A model generated the notes under the pieces. It made no database searches. It was given only the letters and a program-made list of their open reading frames with translations, and was not told where the DNA came from. Position numbers and translations under genes: made by a program. From Polaromonas sp. (GTDB taxonomy: Bacteria > Pseudomonadota > Gammaproteobacteria > Burkholderiales > Burkholderiaceae_C), in NCBI RefSeq assembly GCF_012927415.1, contig NZ_JABBPF010000161.1:30061-94060 (forward strand): 64,000 nucleotides of DNA, in the 5' to 3' direction. Of this stretch, positions 40,542 through 52,029 are shown piece after piece (position 1 is the stretch's first letter; each line of letters opens with the position of its first letter).

Positions 40542-42095
40542 TTAGGCAAACGACTTCTTGAACGCTGTCACGGCGGTGGTCAACTCAGCCTCGGCATCCT
40601 TGTCCATCGCCTTGCTGGATTCGAGCTTGGCCATCAGCGCGGCGTGCTTGTCCTTGAGCCAGCCATGCAGGCCGTGCTCGAAGGCCAGCACCTTCTTGAC
40701 GTCCACGTCGTCCATGAAACCCTTGTTCACTGCGAACAGAGTGGCTCCCATGTTGGAAATGGACAAGGGCGAGTACTGCGCCTGCTTGAGCAGTTCGGTC
40801 ACACGGGCACCGCGGTCAAGCTGCTTGCGGGTGGCCTCGTCCAGATCGGAGGCGAACTGCGCGAAGGCAGCCAGCTCACGGTACTGGGCCAGATCGGTAC
40901 GGATGCCGCCAGACAGGTTCTTGATCAGCTTGGTCTGGGCAGCACCACCGACACGCGACACCGAGATACCGGCATTGATGGCAGGGCGGATACCGGCGTT
41001 GAACAGGCTGGTTTCAAGGAAAATCTGGCCATCGGTAATTGAAATCACGTTGGTTGGCACGAAGGCCGACACGTCACCAGCTTGCGTTTCAATGATCGGC
41101 AGTGCGGTCAATGACCCGGTCTTGCCTTTCACGGCACCCTTGGTGAAGTCTTCCACGTACTTCTCGTTCACGCGCGCCGCGCGTTCAAGCAGGCGACTGT
41201 GCAGATAGAACACGTCACCAGGGTAGGCTTCCCGGCCTGGCGGACGGCGCAACAGCAAGGAAACCTGGCGGTAAGCCACGGCCTGCTTGGACAGATCGTC
41301 ATACACGATCAGCGCATCTTCACCGCGGTCGCGGAAGTATTCGCCCATGGTGCAGCCGGAATAGGCGCTGACATATTGCATGGCGGCCGATTCGGACGCC
41401 GAGGCCGCCACCACGATGGTGTAGTCCATGGCGCCCGCTTGCTCCAGCGAGCGCACAACGTTCTTGATCGACGACGCTTTTTGACCAATTGCGACATAGA
41501 CGCAGGAAACGCCTTTGCCTTTCTGGTTGATGATGGCGTCAATCGCCACAGCGGTCTTGCCGGTCTGCCGGTCGCCAATGATCAGCTCGCGTTGGCCACG
41601 GCCGATAGGCACCATGGAGTCGATGGACTTCAGGCCGGTCTGCAAGGGCTGGTCAACCGATTTACGGGCAATTACGCCAGGCGCCACCTTTTCGATCACG
41701 TCGGTCAGCTTCGCGTTGATCGGCCCTTTGCCGTCAATCGGCTGGCCCAGGGCGTTGACCACGCGGCCAAGCAGTTCAGGGCCGATCGGGACTTCAAGAA
41801 TGCGGCCCGTGCATTTGACGGTGTCGCCTTCAGCGATGTGCTCGTATTCGCCCAGAATCACTGATCCGACGGAGTCGCGCTCAAGATTCAGTGCAAGGCC
41901 GTAGGTTGGCGTGCCGTCGGCGGTAGCTGGAAATTCCAGCATTTCGCCCTGCATCACGTCGGACAGGCCATGAATGCGGACAATACCGTCTGCCACGGAC
42001 ACAACCGTGCCTTGGTTGCGGATATCGCTGCTTGCAGCAAGGCCTTCGATACGGCTCTTGATCAGTTCCGAAATTTCTGCGGGATTGAGTTGCAT
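40542..42095 (-). CDS. atpA: F1F0 ATP synthase alpha subunit
   Basis: [19 protein letters not shown]...[32 protein letters not shown]. Confidence 0.98.
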   Translation of the reverse strand: MQLNPAEISELIKSRIEGLAASSDIRNQGTVVSVADGIVRIHGLSDVMQGEMLEFPATADGTPTYGLALNLERDSVGSVILGEYEHIAEGDTVKCTGRILEVPIGPELLGRVVNALGQPIDGKGPINAKLTDVIEKVAPGVIARKSVDQPLQTGLKSIDSMVPIGRGQRELIIGDRQTGKTAVAIDAIINQKGKGVSCVYVAIGQKASSIKNVVRSLEQAGAMDYTIVVAASASESAAMQYVSAYSGCTMGEYFRDRGEDALIVYDDLSKQAVAYRQVSLLLRRPPGREAYPGDVFYLHSRLLERAARVNEKYVEDFTKGAVKGKTGSLTALPIIETQAGDVSAFVPTNVISITDGQIFLETSLFNAGIRPAINAGISVSRVGGAAQTKLIKNLSGGIRTDLAQYRELAAFAQFASDLDEATRKQLDRGARVTELLKQAQYSPLSISNMGATLFAVNKGFMDDVDVKKVLAFEHGLHGWLKDKHAALMAKLESSKAMDKDAEAELTTAVTAFKKSFA

Positions 42096-42155
42096 GACTC
42101 TTTCCTTCTTTCTATATTGTTGGCTGGTAACTGGGGACAGTGCCGTGGCACCAGA

Positions 42156-42710
42156 TCACGAGATCAGCGCCACTTTCATTTGCTCTAAGCGGGCCTTTAC
42201 CGAAGTGTCCAGCACCTCGTCACCCACCACGACACGCACGCCGCCAATCAGTTCCGGCTGCAGTTCAACCCTGAGGTTGAGCTTCTTGCCAAAGCGCTTT
42301 TCCAGCGTAGCGGTCAAATCAGACAATGCAGCACCGTCGAGCGCAAAAGCGCTGTATACGGTGGCATCGGATGAGCCGCCCTGTGCATTTTTAAGGACAC
42401 GGAATTGCCTTGCAATTTCCGGCAGAACACTGAGGCGGCCGTTGTCTATCACGGTGCGCAGGAAGTTTTTTGCAGCCTCGGGCAGCGTTGCTTTCACAAC
42501 ACCCGAAATCACGTCAAACGTCTGCACCGCCGTCACACCAGGATTGCCCGCGAACTGCTGAAGCTGCGCGTTGGCGGCTATGGCTGCCAGCTCGTCGAGC
42601 CAGGCAGCAGTGCCGTCAAGGTCCAAACCGGGACCTGACGGCGCCGCTGCGCCGCTGGCCTTGAAAAGCGCTTCAGCATACGGACGCGCGATAGTGGATA
42701 GTTCGGCCAT
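42156..42710 (-). CDS. atpH: F1F0 ATP synthase delta subunit
   Basis: [20 protein letters not shown]...[39 protein letters not shown]. Confidence 0.95.
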   Translation of the reverse strand: MAELSTIARPYAEALFKASGAAAPSGPGLDLDGTAAWLDELAAIAANAQLQQFAGNPGVTAVQTFDVISGVVKATLPEAAKNFLRTVIDNGRLSVLPEIARQFRVLKNAQGGSSDATVYSAFALDGAALSDLTATLEKRFGKKLNLRVELQPELIGGVRVVVGDEVLDTSVKARLEQMKVALIS

Positions 42711-42723
42711 GTGGGCAGCCCTC

Positions 42724-43194
42724 TTAAAGTTCGGTCTTCAGGCGGCCCAGCAAGTCCGCATGCACGCCGGCATTGACTTCCTTGCGCAGAATCTGCTCGG
42801 CACCCTTGACAGCCAGAGCGGCAACCTGCTCACGCAGGGTTTCTCTGGCCTTGACGGTTTGCTGTTCAGCTTCAACCTTGGCGGCGGCAATGATTTTGCC
42901 CCCCTCTTCGGTCGCCCTGGCTTTGGCTTCTTCGATAAGAGCCTGACCACGGCGCTCGGCTTCGGCCAGACGCAATGCGGACTCATTGCGCGACTTCACC
43001 AGCTCTTCTTCCACGCGCTTGTTGGCACTGGAAAGCTGAGACTTGGCGTTATCGGCCGCAGCGAGGCCTTCAGCAATTTTTGTGGCACGTTCGTCCAGCG
43101 CTTTCGTAATAGGCGGCCACACAAATTTCATTGTGAACCACACCAGGATCGCGAAAACAATCGCCTGGACGAACAGGGTTGCATTAATACTCAC
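42724..43194 (-). CDS. atpF: F1F0 ATP synthase b subunit
   Basis: [52 protein letters not shown]. Confidence 0.96.
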   Translation of the reverse strand: MSINATLFVQAIVFAILVWFTMKFVWPPITKALDERATKIAEGLAAADNAKSQLSSANKRVEEELVKSRNESALRLAEAERRGQALIEEAKARATEEGGKIIAAAKVEAEQQTVKARETLREQVAALAVKGAEQILRKEVNAGVHADLLGRLKTEL

Positions 43195-43224
43195 GGCAAC
43201 GCCTTTCTGTCAGGGTTGTGACGA

Positions 43225-43473
<249 letters not shown>

Positions 43474-43534
43474 TTAAAGCTCCTATGGATTTAAGTTAAC
43501 CAACAAACAAAAGAAAAAACCAGACCGAAAAAAC

Positions 43535-44392
43535 TCAATGATGATCGTGTGCCTGACCCACATACACCAGCGTCAACATCATGAAAATGAAGGCCTGCAG
43601 GGTGATGATCAATATATGGAAGATGGCCCACACCGTGCCAGCCAGGATCTGGCCGATGGGCAGCAGGATGCCCGACAGCGACATCGCAGCGGCGCCGCCC
43701 ATCAATGCGATCAACATGAAAACCAGCTCACCGGCATACATGTTGCCAAACAGCCGCATGCCGTGCGAAACCGTCTTTGCAGCAAATTCGATCATCTGCA
43801 TCAGGAAGTTGATGGGCCACAAAACCGGATGGTTACCAAATGGCGCGGTGAACAACTCGTGCACCCAGCCGCCGACACCCTTCATCTTGATGTTGTACGC
43901 CACGCAAACCAGCAGCACGGACATCGAAAGCCCAAGAGTCGTGGAAAGATCGGCGGTAGGCACCACCCGAATGTAGGCATGATGAGGATCCAGGCCTGCG
44001 GCATCAAAAACCAGCTCCCAGATTTCGGGCAACAGGTCGACGGGCAGCAAATCCATCGCATTCATCAGGAAAATCCAGACAAAAACGCTGAGCGCCATCG
44101 GGGCGACCAGCTTGCGGCTCTGGGCGCTGCTGATAATACCGCGGGCCTGGCTGTCAACCATTTCAACAAGAATCTCGACGGCAGCCTGGAAACGGCCCGG
44201 CACGCCCGAAGTCGCAGAGCGGGCAGCCTTCCAGAGGAAAAAACTGCCAACGATCCCGAGAATGACGGCCCAGAGAATCGAGTCAAGGTTGTATACCGAA
44301 AAATCGATGACACCATTCATCGGCTTGTTCTGCCAATGGGTCAGGTGATGACCAATGTATTCGCCGGCGGTAGGTCCGTGTGCAGCTTCCAT
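43535..44392 (-). CDS. atpB: F1F0 ATP synthase a subunit
   Basis: IDFSVYNLDSILWAVILGIVGSFFLWKAARSA...ISHGMRLFGN-type motif VSHGMRLFGNMYAGELVFMLIALMGG. Confidence 0.97.
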   Translation of the reverse strand: MEAAHGPTAGEYIGHHLTHWQNKPMNGVIDFSVYNLDSILWAVILGIVGSFFLWKAARSATSGVPGRFQAAVEILVEMVDSQARGIISSAQSRKLVAPMALSVFVWIFLMNAMDLLPVDLLPEIWELVFDAAGLDPHHAYIRVVPTADLSTTLGLSMSVLLVCVAYNIKMKGVGGWVHELFTAPFGNHPVLWPINFLMQMIEFAAKTVSHGMRLFGNMYAGELVFMLIALMGGAAAMSLSGILLPIGQILAGTVWAIFHILIITLQAFIFMMLTLVYVGQAHDHH

Positions 44393-44409
44393 CTAATCTA
44401 CTCGTCCCG

Positions 44410-44919
44410 TTAGGTTTGTTGCGTATTCGGGCGCCTTGGCTTGAACCAGAGCACACCCCAATACGCTTTCATCGTCACTATCAGACCCGCCAACATGGCA
44501 GGCCAGCTTAAATTTTCAACCAGCCGTGGCGCCGCGAACAACATCGCAAGCGTCAGGGCAATCTTGACCGCTTCCCACAAAAAGAACCCGACTACCGCAG
44601 CGCCCGGGTTCATGGATGACACCTTGCTGGTCAGGCCGCGCACAAACAGCGCTCCCGGTATGACCACGGCAAGCGCGCCATACAGCGACGACCACCCCGC
44701 GCTTTGTTTTCCTGTAAGCCCCCAGGCAGCAAGAGCCACCAGGACACCGACCAGCAACTGCCCCGCCAGCACCGCCCACGAAGAAACCGATGGGTTTTCT
44801 TCGCGCAGCTTTTGGGCCTCTTCACGCGTCAGGGGCTTGAAACCCTCATCTTCCGCCTCAAGCTGCTCTTCAGCAGCGCGATTGGCCGACGCGTTTGCCG
44901 AATTTGCTATTTTAGACAT
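44410..44919 (-). CDS. atpI: ATP synthase I (AtpI-like) protein
   Basis: Four-TM small protein immediately upstream of atpB; VSSWAVLAGQLLVGVLVALAAWGLTGKQSAGWSSLYGALAVVIPGALFVRGLTSK. Confidence 0.85.
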   Translation of the reverse strand: MSKIANSANASANRAAEEQLEAEDEGFKPLTREEAQKLREENPSVSSWAVLAGQLLVGVLVALAAWGLTGKQSAGWSSLYGALAVVIPGALFVRGLTSKVSSMNPGAAVVGFFLWEAVKIALTLAMLFAAPRLVENLSWPAMLAGLIVTMKAYWGVLWFKPRRPNTQQT

Positions 44920-45163
44920 TACAAATTACGGGAAGTTTACAGAGCATTTACCAGCAAAGCCCTAGATTATACGTAGAAACCCCAGCGCTCCGACCCGTCT
45001 GTTTGATTTGAATGGAAATTGGCGATCGAAGCGAGGCCTAAGTGTGCGTCGTTAGTGGCCGGTGGCAGTGAAAAGTTGAAGGCTGGGGCGGACTTTAGCC
45101 TCCTGCAGTAAAGTGTGTGGGCGCCGCGACAAGTCGGCTGCTGCGCTTTATGAAAGACTCCAG

Positions 45164-45610
45164 ATGCCTGCCTTGCTAAAATTTTTACATGTTCTTTCTG
45201 CGATTGTCTGGTTGGGGGGCGTGAGTTTCATGCTTTTCGCCTTGCGCCCTGCCGCAGCCGAATTGCTGACGCCTCCATTGCGGCTGCCTTTTATCGCGCA
45301 AGCCCTGGGCCGGTTTTTCAAGTTGGTGTGGGGAAGTATCGCCGTCCTGCTGCTGACGGGCCTGGCCATGCTGCTCGCTGTCGGCATGAAAAAAGCTCCC
45401 TTGGGCTGGCATGCCATGTTCGGCATCGGCTTGCTGATGTTTGCGCTTTTTGGGCATCTTTATTTCGGTCCTTTCCGCCGTTTGAAAATGGCCGTGAAGG
45501 CGGCCGACTGGCCCGAAGGCGGCCGTCGCGTCGGGCAAATTGCCATGCTGGCCCAGATCACTCTGCTGCTCGGAACGCTGTCGATTGCCGCCGTCTTTTT
45601 CCTGGCCTGA
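45164..45610 (+). CDS. CopD-like integral membrane protein
   Basis: MPALLKFLHVLSAIVWLGGVSFMLFALRPAAAELLTPPLRLPFIAQALGRFFKLVWGSIAVLLLTGLAMLL...; four TM segments. Confidence 0.8.
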   Translation: MPALLKFLHVLSAIVWLGGVSFMLFALRPAAAELLTPPLRLPFIAQALGRFFKLVWGSIAVLLLTGLAMLLAVGMKKAPLGWHAMFGIGLLMFALFGHLYFGPFRRLKMAVKAADWPEGGRRVGQIAMLAQITLLLGTLSIAAVFFLA

Positions 45611-45672
45611 AGCGCCGTTTGAGGGGGCTTTCTGATTCAATCTTTCGCCATCAACCGGATTCAAGCATCCCC

Positions 45673-46575
45673 ATGACAACCGCACACGCCAGCGCACTGC
45701 CCGATACGCCCTGCTACCTCAACGGAGAGTTCAGCACACTCAAGGACGCAAAAATCAGCGTGCTTGATCGCGGGTTCATCTTTGGCGACGGCATTTATGA
45801 AGTCGTTCCCGCCTATGCGGGCAAGCTGTTCCGCTTTGAGCAGCACATGGCGCGGCTCAACCGCAGCCTGGCCGAATTGCGCATTGCCAATCCGATGACG
45901 CAGGATCAGTGGCGTGAAATAGCGCGAAAGTTGATAGCCGACTACGCCCATTCAACCGGGACACCAACCGAAAATGGCAATCAGATTATTTATATCCAGT
46001 TGACTCGCGGCGTCGCCATGCGCGATCACCCTATGCTGCCCGGGCTGAGCCCCACGGTGTTCATCATGGTCAACCCGATGAAGCTGCCGAGCCAGCAGCA
46101 GCGCGCGCAAGGCGTGGCCTGCGTCACGGCCAACGACTTCCGTTGGGAGAAAGCCCACATCAAGAGCACCAGCCTGCTGGGCGCGGTTTTCTCGCGTCAG
46201 ATCAGCGTGGACGCCGGCGCATTGGAGACCGTGATGTTCCGCGGCGACTATCTCAGCGAAGCGGCCGCCAGCAATGTCTGGGTCGTCAAGGACGGCAAGG
46301 TCATGGGCCCGCCCAAGGACCAGCTGGTGCTGGAAGGCATTCGCTACGGCCTGATCGAGGATATCTGCCGCACGGCGGGCATCGGCTTTGAGCTGCGCCG
46401 CATCAGCCGCGCCGAAGTGCTGGCGGCCGACGAGTTGCTGCTGTCTTCCGCCACCAAGGAAGTGCTGCCCATCACCCGGCTGGATAACGAGCCGGTCGGC
46501 ACAGGCAAACCCGGTCCCGTCTATGCCCGGCTTTATGCTGCCTACCAGCAGGCCAAACAGGAACAAGCCGAATGA
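45673..46575 (+). CDS. D-amino acid aminotransferase-like class IV PLP aminotransferase
   Basis: CYLNGEFSTLKDAKISVLDRGFIFGDGIYEVVPAYAGKLFRFEQHMARLNRSL...QIIYIQLTRGVAMRDH...AAASNVWVVKDGKVMGPPKDQLVLEGIRYGLIEDI. Confidence 0.92.
   Translation: MTTAHASALPDTPCYLNGEFSTLKDAKISVLDRGFIFGDGIYEVVPAYAGKLFRFEQHMARLNRSLAELRIANPMTQDQWREIARKLIADYAHSTGTPTENGNQIIYIQLTRGVAMRDHPMLPGLSPTVFIMVNPMKLPSQQQRAQGVACVTANDFRWEKAHIKSTSLLGAVFSRQISVDAGALETVMFRGDYLSEAAASNVWVVKDGKVMGPPKDQLVLEGIRYGLIEDICRTAGIGFELRRISRAEVLAADELLLSSATKEVLPITRLDNEPVGTGKPGPVYARLYAAYQQAKQEQAE
45922..45975 (+). repeat. Degenerate Family A candidate inside the aminotransferase gene
   Basis: GCGCGAAAGTTGATAGC + CGACTACGCCCATTCAACCGGGACACCAACCGAAAATGGC; one palindrome arm lost, weak tail similarity. 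Confidence 0.35.
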
Positions 46576-46883
46576 CTGATTCCAGAGACAACACCCCAAA
46601 GCCCGGGGCGCCTGCACCGGCGCGCCAAGACTCGCTGATCGAGTACCCGTCACTTTTCCCGATCAAGGTCATGGGCAACAAGGTCGATGGCCTGGTTCAT
46701 GCGATTACAGTGATCGCGCGCCAGTTCGACCCGGGCTTTGACGCGTCCACCATCGAGTTGCGCGAAAGCAAGGGCGGCAACTACCTCGGCGTGACCATCA
46801 CCGTTACCGCCACCAGCCGCGAGCAACTCGACGAGCTCTACCGCACACTGTCCACACATCCGATGGTCAAAGTGGTGCTGTAA
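46572..46883 (+). CDS. ybeD: YbeD/DUF493 (UPF0250) family protein
   Basis: LIEYPSLFPIKVMGNKVDGLVHAITVIARQFDPGFDASTIELRESKGGNYLGVTITVTATSREQLDELYRTLSTHPMVKVVL, next to lipB/lipA. Confidence 0.95.
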   Translation: MTDSRDNTPKPGAPAPARQDSLIEYPSLFPIKVMGNKVDGLVHAITVIARQFDPGFDASTIELRESKGGNYLGVTITVTATSREQLDELYRTLSTHPMVKVVL

Positions 46884-47033
46884 GCGCCTGACCGGCGTCC
46901 CGGCCGGACCGGAACCGGCTGGCTTGCGCCACTGGATTCGCTGCCCTCAACATGAACGACTTCTTCAAGATCCATCCGCTCCCCCCACTTGACGCTTGCC
47001 AGCCCCCGGCGCCGCCCGCTGCGCCAAATTTTG

Positions 47034-47091
47034 AGCAGAATCAGCCCCATGTCCAAGTAATACGGTCACTAGCAGCTATTATTTTCATAGC
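47034..47091 (-). repeat. Family A repeat between ybeD and lipB
   Basis: GCTATGAAAATAATAGC + TGCTAGTGACCGTATTACTTGGACATGGGGCTGATTCTGC. Confidence 0.85.
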
Positions 47092-47115
47092 AATACCGCC
47101 TCGCTGCAGGATCGA

Positions 47116-47790
47116 ATGAATTGCCAAATCCACAACCTTGGGCGGGTCAGCTACCAGCCCACCTATCAGGCGATGCAGGACTTCACCGCCTCACGCGACG
47201 CATTCGCGCCCGATGAGCTATGGATTTGCGAGCACCCTGCGGTTTATACACAAGGGCTGGCGGGTAAAAGTGATCACATCCTCAACTCCGGCGAGATTGC
47301 GGTGGTGCAAACCAACCGCGGCGGCCAGGTGACATACCACGGCCCCGGCCAGGTGCTGGCCTATCCGTTGATCGACCTGAAGCGGGCCGGCTACTTCATC
47401 AAGGAATATGTCTACCGCATCGAGGAATCCGTCATCCGGACACTGGCGCATTTTGGCGTGACGGGGCACCGGGTGGCGGGCGCACCCGGCATCTACGTGC
47501 GGCTGGACGAACCGTTTTCGCACGCCGCGTTGACCGGTCCTCCTGATCCAGCTGACCCGTTTTGCGGGCTGGGTAAAATCGCCGCCCTGGGCATCAAGGT
47601 CAGCCGGCACTGCAGCTATCACGGTGTCGCGCTCAATGTGGCGATGGACCTGGAACCCTTCTCACGCATCAACCCTTGCGGTTACGCAGGACTCAAGACC
47701 ACCGATCTTTCTACAATCGGTGTATCGGCCAGCTGGCAGGAAGCGGCAGACGTGCTGAGCCAAAAGCTCGTCTGCCAACTGGCTCCCTAA
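47116..47790 (+). CDS. lipB: Lipoyl(octanoyl) transferase LipB
   Basis: [23 protein letters not shown]...[37 protein letters not shown]...[41 protein letters not shown]. Confidence 0.97.
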   Translation: MNCQIHNLGRVSYQPTYQAMQDFTASRDAFAPDELWICEHPAVYTQGLAGKSDHILNSGEIAVVQTNRGGQVTYHGPGQVLAYPLIDLKRAGYFIKEYVYRIEESVIRTLAHFGVTGHRVAGAPGIYVRLDEPFSHAALTGPPDPADPFCGLGKIAALGIKVSRHCSYHGVALNVAMDLEPFSRINPCGYAGLKTTDLSTIGVSASWQEAADVLSQKLVCQLAP

Positions 47791-47813
47791 CCTGCCCCAA
47801 CCCACCACACACC

Positions 47814-48812
47814 ATGAGCACACCCGAAGTCGTTCGCGAAATCCAGAGCCTGGAAAACTACAACCCGCTGGCCAAGCAAAAGGCGGCGGCCAAGCTGTCG
47901 CGCATTCCGGTCAAGGTCGAGCGCGGCGAAGTGCTGAAAAAGCCCGACTGGATCCGCGTCAGGGCCGGCAGCCCGAGCACGCGCTTTTACGAGATCAAGC
48001 AGATCCTGCGCGAGAACAAGCTCAACACGGTGTGCGAGGAAGCCAGCTGCCCCAACATCGGCGAATGCTTCGGCAAGGGCACGGCGACCTTCATGATCAT
48101 GGGCGACAAGTGCACGCGGCGCTGCCCGTTTTGCGATGTCGGCCACGGCCGGCCCGACCCGCTGGACGTGGACGAGCCGATGAACCTGGCGCGCACGATT
48201 GCCGCGCTCAAGCTCAAGTACGTCGTCATCACCAGCGTCGACCGCGACGACCTGCGCGATGGCGGCAGCGGCCATTTTGTGGCGTGCATCCAGAAAATCC
48301 GTGAACTGTCGCCTGGCACGACGATCGAGATCCTGGTGCCCGACTTCCGCGGCCGCGACGACCGCGCGCTGGAAATTCTGAAGGCTGCGCCACCCGACGT
48401 GATGAACCACAACCTGGAAACCACGCCCCGCCTGTACAAGGAAGCGCGCCCCGGCAGCGACTACCAGTTTTCATTGAACCTGCTGAGAAAATTCAAGGCG
48501 TTGCACCCGGCTGTGCCCACCAAGAGCGGCATCATGGTCGGTCTGGGTGAAACCGACGAGGAAATTTTGCAGGTGATGCGCGACATGCGGGCGCACAACA
48601 TCGAGATGCTGACGATTGGCCAATACCTGGCACCGTCAACATCGCATTTGCCGGTGCGCCGTTATGTGCATCCGGACACTTTCAGGATGTTCGAGGAAGA
48701 GGCCTACAAGATGGGCTTCAGCCATGCCGCCGTCGGTGCGATGGTGCGCTCAAGCTATCACGCTGATGAGCAGGCGCACGCGGCCGGCGTGGCCGAGAAA
48801 CCCGCCGCGTGA
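47814..48812 (+). CDS. lipA: Lipoyl synthase LipA
   Basis: [45 protein letters not shown] (both Fe-S motifs). Confidence 0.98.
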   Translation: MSTPEVVREIQSLENYNPLAKQKAAAKLSRIPVKVERGEVLKKPDWIRVRAGSPSTRFYEIKQILRENKLNTVCEEASCPNIGECFGKGTATFMIMGDKCTRRCPFCDVGHGRPDPLDVDEPMNLARTIAALKLKYVVITSVDRDDLRDGGSGHFVACIQKIRELSPGTTIEILVPDFRGRDDRALEILKAAPPDVMNHNLETTPRLYKEARPGSDYQFSLNLLRKFKALHPAVPTKSGIMVGLGETDEEILQVMRDMRAHNIEMLTIGQYLAPSTSHLPVRRYVHPDTFRMFEEEAYKMGFSHAAVGAMVRSSYHADEQAHAAGVAEKPAA

Positions 48813-48851
48813 GCGGTGCCGCTGTCCTGGCTGAAGCAACCGCAAGGCATG

Positions 48852-49043
48852 TCATCGCTGGCACGGCATCTGACAGACCCGTTTCCGGCGAAAACCCTGC
48901 GCGGCAGCAACGACTGCGTCGGTAACGAGAGGGATTGTTCGGACCGCCGTCGTTGCGATCACGAACCGCATCGCGGTCGCCCCGACCCTGATTAACGTCG
49001 CCAGGCGGGTCAGCACCAGCAAGAACACCGTGAACGCTTTCAT
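48852..49043 (-). CDS. Small hypothetical membrane peptide
   Basis: MKAFTVFLLVLTRLATLIRVGATAMRFVIATTAVRTIPLVTDAVVAAAQGFRRKRVCQMPCQR; purine-rich sequence upstream of the ATG at 49043; no family recognised. Confidence 0.3.
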   Translation of the reverse strand: MKAFTVFLLVLTRLATLIRVGATAMRFVIATTAVRTIPLVTDAVVAAAQGFRRKRVCQMPCQR

Positions 49044-49284
49044 GAATTCCCCCCCGAGGTAGTGGTCAGACAAGGCTGGGTAATCAGGATTGGCGGCGGG
49101 CGTTCTTGGCCACGCCGCCAATTCATTGCCGCTCCGGCACATCGCTGTGCAATGTCGGCAGCAGGCATCAACCGTGAAGCTGGTGACAAGATGCAGGCCC
49201 GAGGCGTGGCGCGCGGGGCGACTATCGCCGCGCATCCGCCTCATAAAACACGCCTTTCCCGCCGCGACGGATTCAGGAAGCTCT

Positions 49285-50136
49285 ATGCTTGTGGCCATGT
49301 CCGCCAACCTGTATGCCCTGGGCGCCATCGCGCTCTGGGTCACCCTCGCCGCCCTGGGCGTCATGCTCAAGCACCTCCCGCCTTTTTTGCTAACCGGCGT
49401 TGCACTGCTCCTGGGCAGCCTGCTGGCCCTGCCCTTCGCCCTGAAAGACCGGCAGGCCTGGAGGATTCCCCTGAAGACCCTGGCGCTCGGCGTCTATGGT
49501 CTGTTCGGTTACCACTTTTTGCTGTTCATTGCCTTTCAACATGCGCCAGCGGTCGAGGCGAACCTGGTCAATTACCTCTGGCCGCTGTTCATGGTGGTGC
49601 TGGCGCCGCTTTTTCTGACTGGTGTCACGCTGCGCGCGCCGCATGTGGTGGCGGCTCTGCTGGGGTTTGGCGGCGCGGCGATTGCCATTCTGGGCGCCGG
49701 CCAGGGCGCGAGCGGCGGCGGCTGGTCCTGGGGTTTCGTTCCGGCTCTGGCCTCGGCATTTATCTGGGCCAGCTATTCGCTGTTGACCCAGCGCGTCAAA
49801 CCCTTCCCGACCGCCGCCATCGGGCTGTTTGGCCTGCTTTCCGGCCTGCTGGCGCTGTTTTGCCACTGGACGCTGGAGTCGCCAGTGACGCTCTCGGGCC
49901 GCGACTGGCTGCTGCTGGCGGTGATGGGAATCGGCCCGCTCGGCGCTTCGTTTTTCCTCTGGGACAAGGCGCTGAAAAATGGCGATGCACGGCAAATCGG
50001 CATTTTGAGCTATCTGACACCGCTGGGTTCGACCGCTCTGTTGATGCTGGTCAGCGGGCGAACCCTTACCTGGAGCATTGGCCTGGCCGCCGTGCTGATC
50101 ATTGGCGCGGCGGTGCTGGGCACGCGCAGCAGGTAG
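49285..50136 (+). CDS. DMT-superfamily (EamA) permease
   Basis: MLVAMSANLYALGAIALWVTLAALGVMLKHLPPFLLTGVALLLGSLLALPFALKD...; about 10 TM segments, two EamA halves. Confidence 0.88.
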   Translation: MLVAMSANLYALGAIALWVTLAALGVMLKHLPPFLLTGVALLLGSLLALPFALKDRQAWRIPLKTLALGVYGLFGYHFLLFIAFQHAPAVEANLVNYLWPLFMVVLAPLFLTGVTLRAPHVVAALLGFGGAAIAILGAGQGASGGGWSWGFVPALASAFIWASYSLLTQRVKPFPTAAIGLFGLLSGLLALFCHWTLESPVTLSGRDWLLLAVMGIGPLGASFFLWDKALKNGDARQIGILSYLTPLGSTALLMLVSGRTLTWSIGLAAVLIIGAAVLGTRSR

Positions 50137-50171
50137 CAAAGGTTTCGCCTCGCCTCCCAAATCCATTTATT

Positions 50172-50229
50172 GATTAAATCTGCCTGTTGTCCATATATTT
50201 CGGCTATCTACAGCTATTAGATTAATAGC
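50172..50229 (-). repeat. Family A repeat between the DMT permease and ptsI (convergent gap)
   Basis: GCTATTAATCTAATAGC (7-3-7 perfect) + TGTAGATAGCCGAAATATATGGACAACAGGCAGATTTAATC. Confidence 0.85.
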
Positions 50230-50263
50230 ATCGATAGGCTGAAAACCGCAAGCCAGCCCTTGC

Positions 50264-52027
50264 TTAAAGCAGCGCGCCAGGGTCTTCACTGTGCAACACT
50301 TCTTGCGCCCACAGCTTGAGCTTGCTGGTATCAGCCCGCAAAATCTGCTGCTTGACGGCCAGAATTTGCGAGGGGTGCATGGAAAAGCTGCGCAGCCCCA
50401 AGCCCAGCAGCAGCCGCGTCATGTGCACGTCCCCGGCCATCTCGCCACATACGCTGACGCCTTTGCCTTGGGCGTTGCATTCGGTAATGGTGTCAGCGAT
50501 CAGGCGCAGCACCGCCGGATGACATGGGTCGTACAGGTGCGCGACCGACTCGTCTGCCCGGTCTATGGCCAGCGTGTACTGGATCAGGTCGTTGGTGCCA
50601 ATCGACAGAAAATCAAAATATTTGAGGAAAAGCGGAAGCGTCAGCGCCGCCGCCGGAATCTCGATCATGGCGCCAAGCCGCACCGGGCCATAGACCGTGC
50701 CACTGTTGTCGAGTTGCGCGCGGGCATGGTCGATCAGCGCCAGTGTCTGGCGAATCTCGCTGACGTGGGCCAGCATCGGCACCAGCAGGTTGACCTGCCC
50801 ATGCGCGGCGGCCCGCAAGATGGCCCGCAGCTGGGTCAAAAACATCGGCGGGTCGGCCAGGCTCCAGCGGATCGCCCGCAAACCCAGTGCGGGATTGAGA
50901 TGGCCGTCGTGCGCCCGGCCAGCGAGTTTGTCCAGCGGCTTGTCCGAACCGATATCGACGGTGCGGATGGTGACTGGCATGCCCTGCATGCCTTCGAGCG
51001 CCTTGCGGTAAGCCAGGTATTGTTCGTTCTCGTCGGGCAGCTTGCCATTGCGGCCCATGAACAGAAATTCACTGCGAAAAAGCCCCACGCCCACCGCGCC
51101 GACATTGACGGCGCCGACCGTGTCGTTCGGCATCTCGATATTGGCCAGCAGCTCGATGCGCTCCCCATCTAGCGTCAGTGCGGGCGTGTGCTTGAGCCGG
51201 TTCAAACGCTGACGCTCGAGTTCGCCCTGGCGTTGCTTGAAGCCGTATTCGGCCAGAATGATGGGCGACGGGTCGACGATCAGCAACCCCGCATCGCCGT
51301 CAATGATGACCCAGTCATCCTGCTTGATCAGCTGGCTGGCGCTGCGCGCGCCGACCACGGCCGGAATATCCAGGCTGCGCGCCACAATCGCCGTGTGCGA
51401 TGTCTTGCCGCCCACGTCGGTGGCAAAACCGGCAAACAGGCTCTGCTTGAACTGCAGCATGTCGGCCGGCGAAATGTCGTGCGCAATAAGCACCAGTGGC
51501 ACATCGTTGGTGTCGTCCAGCAACAAATCCTGCTGCGACTGCTTGCGGCTGCTGCCGGCCTGCTCAGCGGGCTGTACCGGTGAAGCGACCCCCTTCATGT
51601 GCCGCAGGATGCGCTCCACCACCTGCTCCAGATCGGCCTTGCGCTCGCGCAGGTACTCGTCTTCCATCTCGTCGAACTGGCGCGCGATGATTTCGTACTG
51701 GGTGGTAAGCGCCCACTCGGCGTTGTAGTGACGCTCGGTGATCCAGTGCTTGATGCCGCTGATCAATTGTTCGTCCTGCAGCAGCATCAGGTGAACGTCC
51801 AGCAGGGCGGCTATTTCGTGGGGTACGTCTTTCGGCAGGTCTTGCTGCAGACGCATGATTTCTTCCATCACGGCATTGCGCGAGACCCTGACACGCGCGA
51901 TCTCTTCGACAGTCTTTGCAGCCTCGATGAAGTAATGCGCAACATCGGCGCGACTCGACGCCACCAGCACGGCCCGGCCAATGGCAATTCCCCGCGACAC
52001 CGCCAGGCCATGAACGGAAAAAGTCAT
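50264..52027 (-). CDS. ptsI: Phosphoenolpyruvate-protein phosphotransferase (PTS enzyme I)
   Basis: MTFSVHGLAVSRGIAIGRAVLVA...GFATDVGGKTSHTAIVARSLDIPAVVGA...SIGTNDLIQYTLAIDRADESVAHLYDPCHPAVLRLI...VCGEMAGD. The longer track ORF runs into the upstream repeat and is not used. Confidence 0.96.
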   Translation of the reverse strand: MTFSVHGLAVSRGIAIGRAVLVASSRADVAHYFIEAAKTVEEIARVRVSRNAVMEEIMRLQQDLPKDVPHEIAALLDVHLMLLQDEQLISGIKHWITERHYNAEWALTTQYEIIARQFDEMEDEYLRERKADLEQVVERILRHMKGVASPVQPAEQAGSSRKQSQQDLLLDDTNDVPLVLIAHDISPADMLQFKQSLFAGFATDVGGKTSHTAIVARSLDIPAVVGARSASQLIKQDDWVIIDGDAGLLIVDPSPIILAEYGFKQRQGELERQRLNRLKHTPALTLDGERIELLANIEMPNDTVGAVNVGAVGVGLFRSEFLFMGRNGKLPDENEQYLAYRKALEGMQGMPVTIRTVDIGSDKPLDKLAGRAHDGHLNPALGLRAIRWSLADPPMFLTQLRAILRAAAHGQVNLLVPMLAHVSEIRQTLALIDHARAQLDNSGTVYGPVRLGAMIEIPAAALTLPLFLKYFDFLSIGTNDLIQYTLAIDRADESVAHLYDPCHPAVLRLIADTITECNAQGKGVSVCGEMAGDVHMTRLLLGLGLRSFSMHPSQILAVKQQILRADTSKLKLWAQEVLHSEDPGALL

Positions 52028-52029
52028 GC

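Noticed and set aside
43538-44413. 291-aa plus-strand ORF opposite atpB
   Set aside because: Antisense to a clear ATP synthase a subunit; His/Gln-rich shadow composition.
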